A stretch of 7,547 nucleotides of DNA from an uncultured Bacilli bacterium. GTDB lineage: Bacteria > Bacillota_I > Bacilli_A > RF39 > UBA660. The stretch is from assembly GCA_934141615.1 (NCBI GenBank), contig CAKPCM010000043.1:1-7547 (forward strand), given 5' to 3'. Shown here piece by piece: positions 4,861 to 7,547 of the stretch. Made by a program: the position numbers and the translations under genes. Numbering within the stretch: position 1 is the first letter of the stretch; each line of letters opens with the position of its first letter. The notes below the pieces were generated by a model, which worked only from the letters and a program-made list of their open reading frames with translations, did no database searches and was not told where the DNA came from.

Positions 4861-7024
4861 AAAAATTAATCGGATTAAAGTCTAGCTCCACTTTAATCTT
4901 ACTATTTCCCTCATATATTTTTATCATTTGGTTTAGTGCGTTATATAGTTTTTCATCTTTCTTATATTTTAATATAACCTGAAAATTATAGGTGTTGTTT
5001 ATCCTTAATACGTTTGCCATCGAAGGACCTAAAACAGTTGTAGAAGAACTTAAATTTCTTCTTAAAAATACGCTTATTTTCTTAGCTTCCTCTATTCCGT
5101 ATTTAAAGTCTTTTGAAGATATTTTAATTAACGTTATAAACCTATACGGAGGATAACTCAAATTTTTTCTAACCTTCATTTCCTTTTCGTAAAACAATTT
5201 ATAATCGTGGTTTTGCGCGCACAAAATGCTGTAATGATCCGGATTAAAAGTTTGCACTATAGCGCACCCTTCTTTTTCTCCTCTGCCTGCTCTTCCAATT
5301 ACCTGATCAAGTAAGCTAAAAGTTACCTCACTACTTCTAAAGTTTGGAATGTTTAATGATGAATCTATGTTTATTACGCCAACTAGTGTTACATTAGGAA
5401 AATTAAGTCCCTTAGAAATCATTTGTGTTCCAACTAAAATGTTATAATTACCACTGTTAAATTCTTCTATTATTCTATTATGAGAACCTTTAGTAGTTGT
5501 TGTATCAGCATCCATTCTAAGTGTTTTTGAAGCAGGAAACATACGTTTTATCTCCTCTTCTAGCCTTTCGGTCCCAAGTCCCATGCTTGTTATGTCACGT
5601 TCTTTGCAGGACGGACAAATAACTGGTTTATTTTCGGCATAACCACAGTAATGACATCTTAACATTCCAGAAGTTTTATGATAAGTAAGCGTTATATCAC
5701 AGTTAGGACATTTAAATGAGTATCCACATGATTTACAAGATAAGTAAGTTGAATAGCCCCTTCTATTTAACAAAAGCATTACTTGTTCTTTTCTTTCTAA
5801 TCTTTTTTCTATCTCACATTTTAGTAAATCAGAAAATATCATGTTACCCTTTCTTATTTCGTTTTTCATATCTACTATGGTAACTTTTGGAAGAGGCTTT
5901 TTATTTACTCTTTCTTCCATTTCCAAAAGATTATAATATCCTCTTTTAGCTCTTGCATAACTTTCTATGGTTGGTGTTGCACTGCCGAGTACTATAGGGC
6001 ACTTATGAGTAATTGACCTTTCACGCGCTATATCAAGGGTGTTATACCTTGGGTTATTTTCCTGTTTGTAGCTTTCTGAATGTTCTTCATCTATGATTAT
6101 TATTCCAATGTTTTTAAGTGGTGCAAAAATAGCAGACCTTGCACCTATTACAACGTGAACTAATCCTTTCCTTATTTTCCTTATTTCGTCAAACCTTTCA
6201 CCATCTGATAAAGAAGAATGAAGAATTGCAATGTTATCTTTAAAAATACCTTTAAACCTGGCGGTTATCTGCGGAGTTAGACTTATCTCTGGAACAAGTA
6301 TAATTGCGTCTTTACCGTTTTTTATAACCTCTTTTACAACGTCTATATAAACCTCTGTCTTACCTGATCCCGTTACTCCATATAAAAGGTTTATGGAAGG
6401 TTTATTTAAATAAGATTTTAGTTTTTTAGATGTTTCTTCCTGCTTTTTAGTTAGTGTTATTTTTCTTTCATCTAAACTTGTTTTTACTTCTCTATATACT
6501 TCTTTATCATACTCTATAACTATTTTTTTATCTATTAACTTCTTTAGCGAAGACTTACTTTTTATCTTGCTTTTTAAAACTTCAGAATTATTTTTAAGTA
6601 AATCTATAATATCCATTTGAGCTTTTATTTTTATGTTACTAGTATCACAATTTTCATTTAACTTTACAAAAGTTTTAGTTAGAAAGTTTTTCTTAAGTTT
6701 ATGATTAGCTTTTAACGCACGAGGAAGCATCGCTTGATATGCGTATATTAGTGAACACAAATATTTTTCACTCATAAATTTACCTAAGTTTAAAAGTTCA
6801 TCATTAAGCACTGCATCACTATCTATAACCTTTATTATATCCTTAACTTCATAATCAGGCCTTTTAGTTGAAGTACTAATTACAAAACCTTCTATAGTCC
6901 TATTATTAAACGGAACCAAAACCCTTTTTCCAATAAGATCATGACACAAATCATCCGGCACATGATATGTAAATGTCATATCATTTGATTTTACCTTTGT
7001 TTCAATTAAGACATTAATATACAT
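4859..7024 (-). CDS. priA: Primosomal protein N', PriA replication-restart helicase
   Basis: PriA is a 3'-5' superfamily 2 DNA helicase that recognises abandoned replication forks and reloads the replicative helicase. At 721 residues it is full length (732 in E. coli). Domains in order: N-terminal 3'-end-binding domain (1-105, beginning MYINVLIETK, with GKRVLVPF); winged-helix region (about 110-190); helicase lobe 1 with Walker A GVTGSGKT (216-223), VPEISLTPQ, GARSAIFAPL, the DEEH box (312-315) and GSAT (347-350); a zinc-binding insertion with eight Cys (430, 433, 439, 442, 457, 460, 470, 473); lobe 2 with VGTQMISKGLNFPNV and QVIGRAGRG (574-582); then the C-terminal domain with LSYPPYR. All catalytic motifs are intact. 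Start: ATG 7024, with AGAGGTGAT just upstream. An HD-fold gene follows in the same operon; the def-fmt genes that often follow priA in Bacillota are absent. Confidence 0.98.
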   Translation of the reverse strand: MYINVLIETKVKSNDMTFTYHVPDDLCHDLIGKRVLVPFNNRTIEGFVISTSTKRPDYEVKDIIKVIDSDAVLNDELLNLGKFMSEKYLCSLIYAYQAMLPRALKANHKLKKNFLTKTFVKLNENCDTSNIKIKAQMDIIDLLKNNSEVLKSKIKSKSSLKKLIDKKIVIEYDKEVYREVKTSLDERKITLTKKQEETSKKLKSYLNKPSINLLYGVTGSGKTEVYIDVVKEVIKNGKDAIILVPEISLTPQITARFKGIFKDNIAILHSSLSDGERFDEIRKIRKGLVHVVIGARSAIFAPLKNIGIIIIDEEHSESYKQENNPRYNTLDIARERSITHKCPIVLGSATPTIESYARAKRGYYNLLEMEERVNKKPLPKVTIVDMKNEIRKGNMIFSDLLKCEIEKRLERKEQVMLLLNRRGYSTYLSCKSCGYSFKCPNCDITLTYHKTSGMLRCHYCGYAENKPVICPSCKERDITSMGLGTERLEEEIKRMFPASKTLRMDADTTTTKGSHNRIIEEFNSGNYNILVGTQMISKGLNFPNVTLVGVINIDSSLNIPNFRSSEVTFSLLDQVIGRAGRGEKEGCAIVQTFNPDHYSILCAQNHDYKLFYEKEMKVRKNLSYPPYRFITLIKISSKDFKYGIEEAKKISVFLRRNLSSSTTVLGPSMANVLRINNTYNFQVILKYKKDEKLYNALNQMIKIYEGNSKIKVELDFNPINF

Positions 7025-7042
7025 ATCATCACCTCTAAAACA

Positions 7043-7051
7043 ATTATACCA
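7043..7051 (-). promoter_or_regulatory. priA promoter (extended -10)
   Basis: On the minus strand TGGTATAAT (7051-7043), an exact TATAAT with the upstream TG of an extended -10. No good -35 box is found 16-18 nt upstream, where the preceding terminator's stem lies. The box directly abuts the terminator's T-run. Transcription would start near 7036, giving a leader of about a dozen bases that is nearly all ribosome site. Confidence 0.65.
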
Positions 7052-7075
7052 AAAAAAGAAGACTTATTTAAGTCT
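7051..7075 (-). terminator. Intrinsic terminator of the Cys-rich repeat protein gene
   Basis: On the minus strand a 6-bp stem (AGACTT / AAGTCT, arms 7070-7075 and 7060-7065) with a 4-base loop is followed by TC and a run of seven T. Pairing can extend outward past one mismatch. It lies about 27 nt after the stop codon at 7103-7105. Confidence 0.8.
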
Positions 7076-7102
7076 CCTTTATCCCCTTTTTATTAATTTT
7101 AA

Positions 7103-7547
7103 TTAGTTAAGTAATCTTTTGTTACCAGTATATTGCCATCCTTCGATAGATGTTTTAGTAGACCACTTATATTTTTGTTCACAAACTGTTTTATAAGTTT
7201 TTTCGGCCTTTTTACTATCGCTTGTGCTAACGGTTTTAAAACATGTTGTACCATCTAAGTTATATCCACTATCACAAGAATATGTAACTTTTTGTGAAGT
7301 TGTAGTCTTCGTACATTTATTACCATTTAAAGTATAACCTGGATAATCACTACATGTATACTTAGTAACAGTGCTTGTTTTTGCACAATGTAACTTGTCT
7401 TCCGTTTGTACAGTCCCTGCTGGACAAGAACATACTTTAACTTTTGTTTTAACAGTACACTTTGTACCATTTAAAGTATAAGTTTTTGAAGAAGTATTTG
7501 CTGGACAATAATAGTCATGATATTTTACACACTTATTATCACCAATA
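7103..7547 (-). CDS. Cysteine-rich repeat protein, probably surface-exposed, C-terminal part only
   Basis: An open frame runs in from the right edge and ends at TAA 7105-7103; the start lies outside the window, so only the last 147 residues are seen. They hold eleven Cys and at least three copies of a degenerate unit, roughly aromatic-x-C ... Y-x-L-x-G-x-x-C: YYCPAN..YTLNGTKC, YTCSDYPGYTLNGNKC and YSCDSGYNLDGTTC, plus a diverged CSCPAG..LHC unit, separated by Thr/Ser/Lys-rich linkers. The tail is KWSTKTSIEGWQYTGNKR, a Trp-x(8)-Trp segment that appears to be its own module. No membrane segment or LPxTG motif is present in the visible end, so any anchoring must lie upstream. Regular Cys pairs and Thr-rich linkers suggest a secreted, disulfide-stabilised protein, inferred from composition. 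I do not recognise the exact family. Confidence 0.8.
   Translation of the reverse strand, partial: IGDNKCVKYHDYYCPANTSSKTYTLNGTKCTVKTKVKVCSCPAGTVQTEDKLHCAKTSTVTKYTCSDYPGYTLNGNKCTKTTTSQKVTYSCDSGYNLDGTTCFKTVSTSDSKKAEKTYKTVCEQKYKWSTKTSIEGWQYTGNKRLLN
7321..7337. repeat. 17-bp direct repeat, copy 1, within the Cys-rich repeat gene
   Basis: Identical to positions 7465-7481; the copies are 144 bp (48 codons) apart and in frame. It encodes the Y-T-L-N-G core of the Cys-rich unit. Confidence 0.9.
7465..7481. repeat. 17-bp direct repeat, copy 2, within the Cys-rich repeat gene
   Basis: Identical to positions 7321-7337. Exact nucleotide identity inside an otherwise diverged protein repeat suggests recent duplication or recombination, or a strong constraint on the Y-T-L-N-G core. 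Confidence 0.9.

Noticed and set aside
55..7547. Mycoplasma-type code with TGA as Trp
   Set aside because: All genes are full length without in-frame TGA, and the Trp codons I checked are TGG. No stop is TGA either, but with only eight stops in AT-rich DNA that is unremarkable.
7103..7547. CRISPR-like or mobile-element repeat at the right edge
   Set aside because: The repeats are in frame with a continuous coding sequence and encode a conserved protein core; there are no regularly spaced identical palindromic units or transposase sequences.

Overview
The window is AT-rich DNA (roughly 30% GC by eye). Every gene I can support lies on the minus strand. Strong AGGAGG-type ribosome sites, TATAAT promoters, hairpin-plus-T terminators, a lipobox lipoprotein and Bacillota-type translation genes point to a low-GC Gram-positive of the Bacillota/Mycoplasmatota. 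An uncultured gut Bacilli lineage such as RF39 or an Erysipelotrichia relative is plausible, but that is inference. All eight visible stops are TAA or TAG, no real gene needs TGA as Trp, and Trp is TGG where I checked it, so the standard bacterial code fits.

Layout in transcription order, from the right edge leftwards. (1) 7547-7103: the 3' end of a cysteine-rich, repeat-bearing gene, probably a surface protein, whose start lies outside the window, followed by a terminator. (2) 7024-4214: priA (primosomal helicase), closely followed by an HD-fold phosphohydrolase gene. (3) 4120-3485: a CxxCx3CC YkgJ-family metal-binding protein with its own promoter and a long terminator hairpin. (4) 3258-671: rpsB, tsf and a thioredoxin-fold lipoprotein gene joined to the end of tsf, closed by a terminator. 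(5) 603-55: frr, with a promoter whose -35 box sits in the loop of the preceding terminator, then its own terminator. (6) 23-1: just past the frr terminator, a perfect TTGACA followed by a run of 11 G on the minus strand, cut off by the window edge.

The core is the rpsB-tsf-(pyrH)-frr translation cluster of bacteria, but pyrH (UMP kinase) is missing and an exported redox lipoprotein occupies its place. Ribosomal protein S2 carries a C-terminal extension of about 120 residues: a Lys/Glu/Ala-rich linker with internal repeats, ending in a Rho_N/SAP-like nucleic-acid-binding motif.

The observations most worth following up are the possible phase-variable promoter at the left edge (G-tract in the -35/-10 spacer), the S2 extension, the lipoprotein in the pyrH slot, and the Cys-rich repeat protein at the right edge. 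Nothing amounts to a demonstrated new system.
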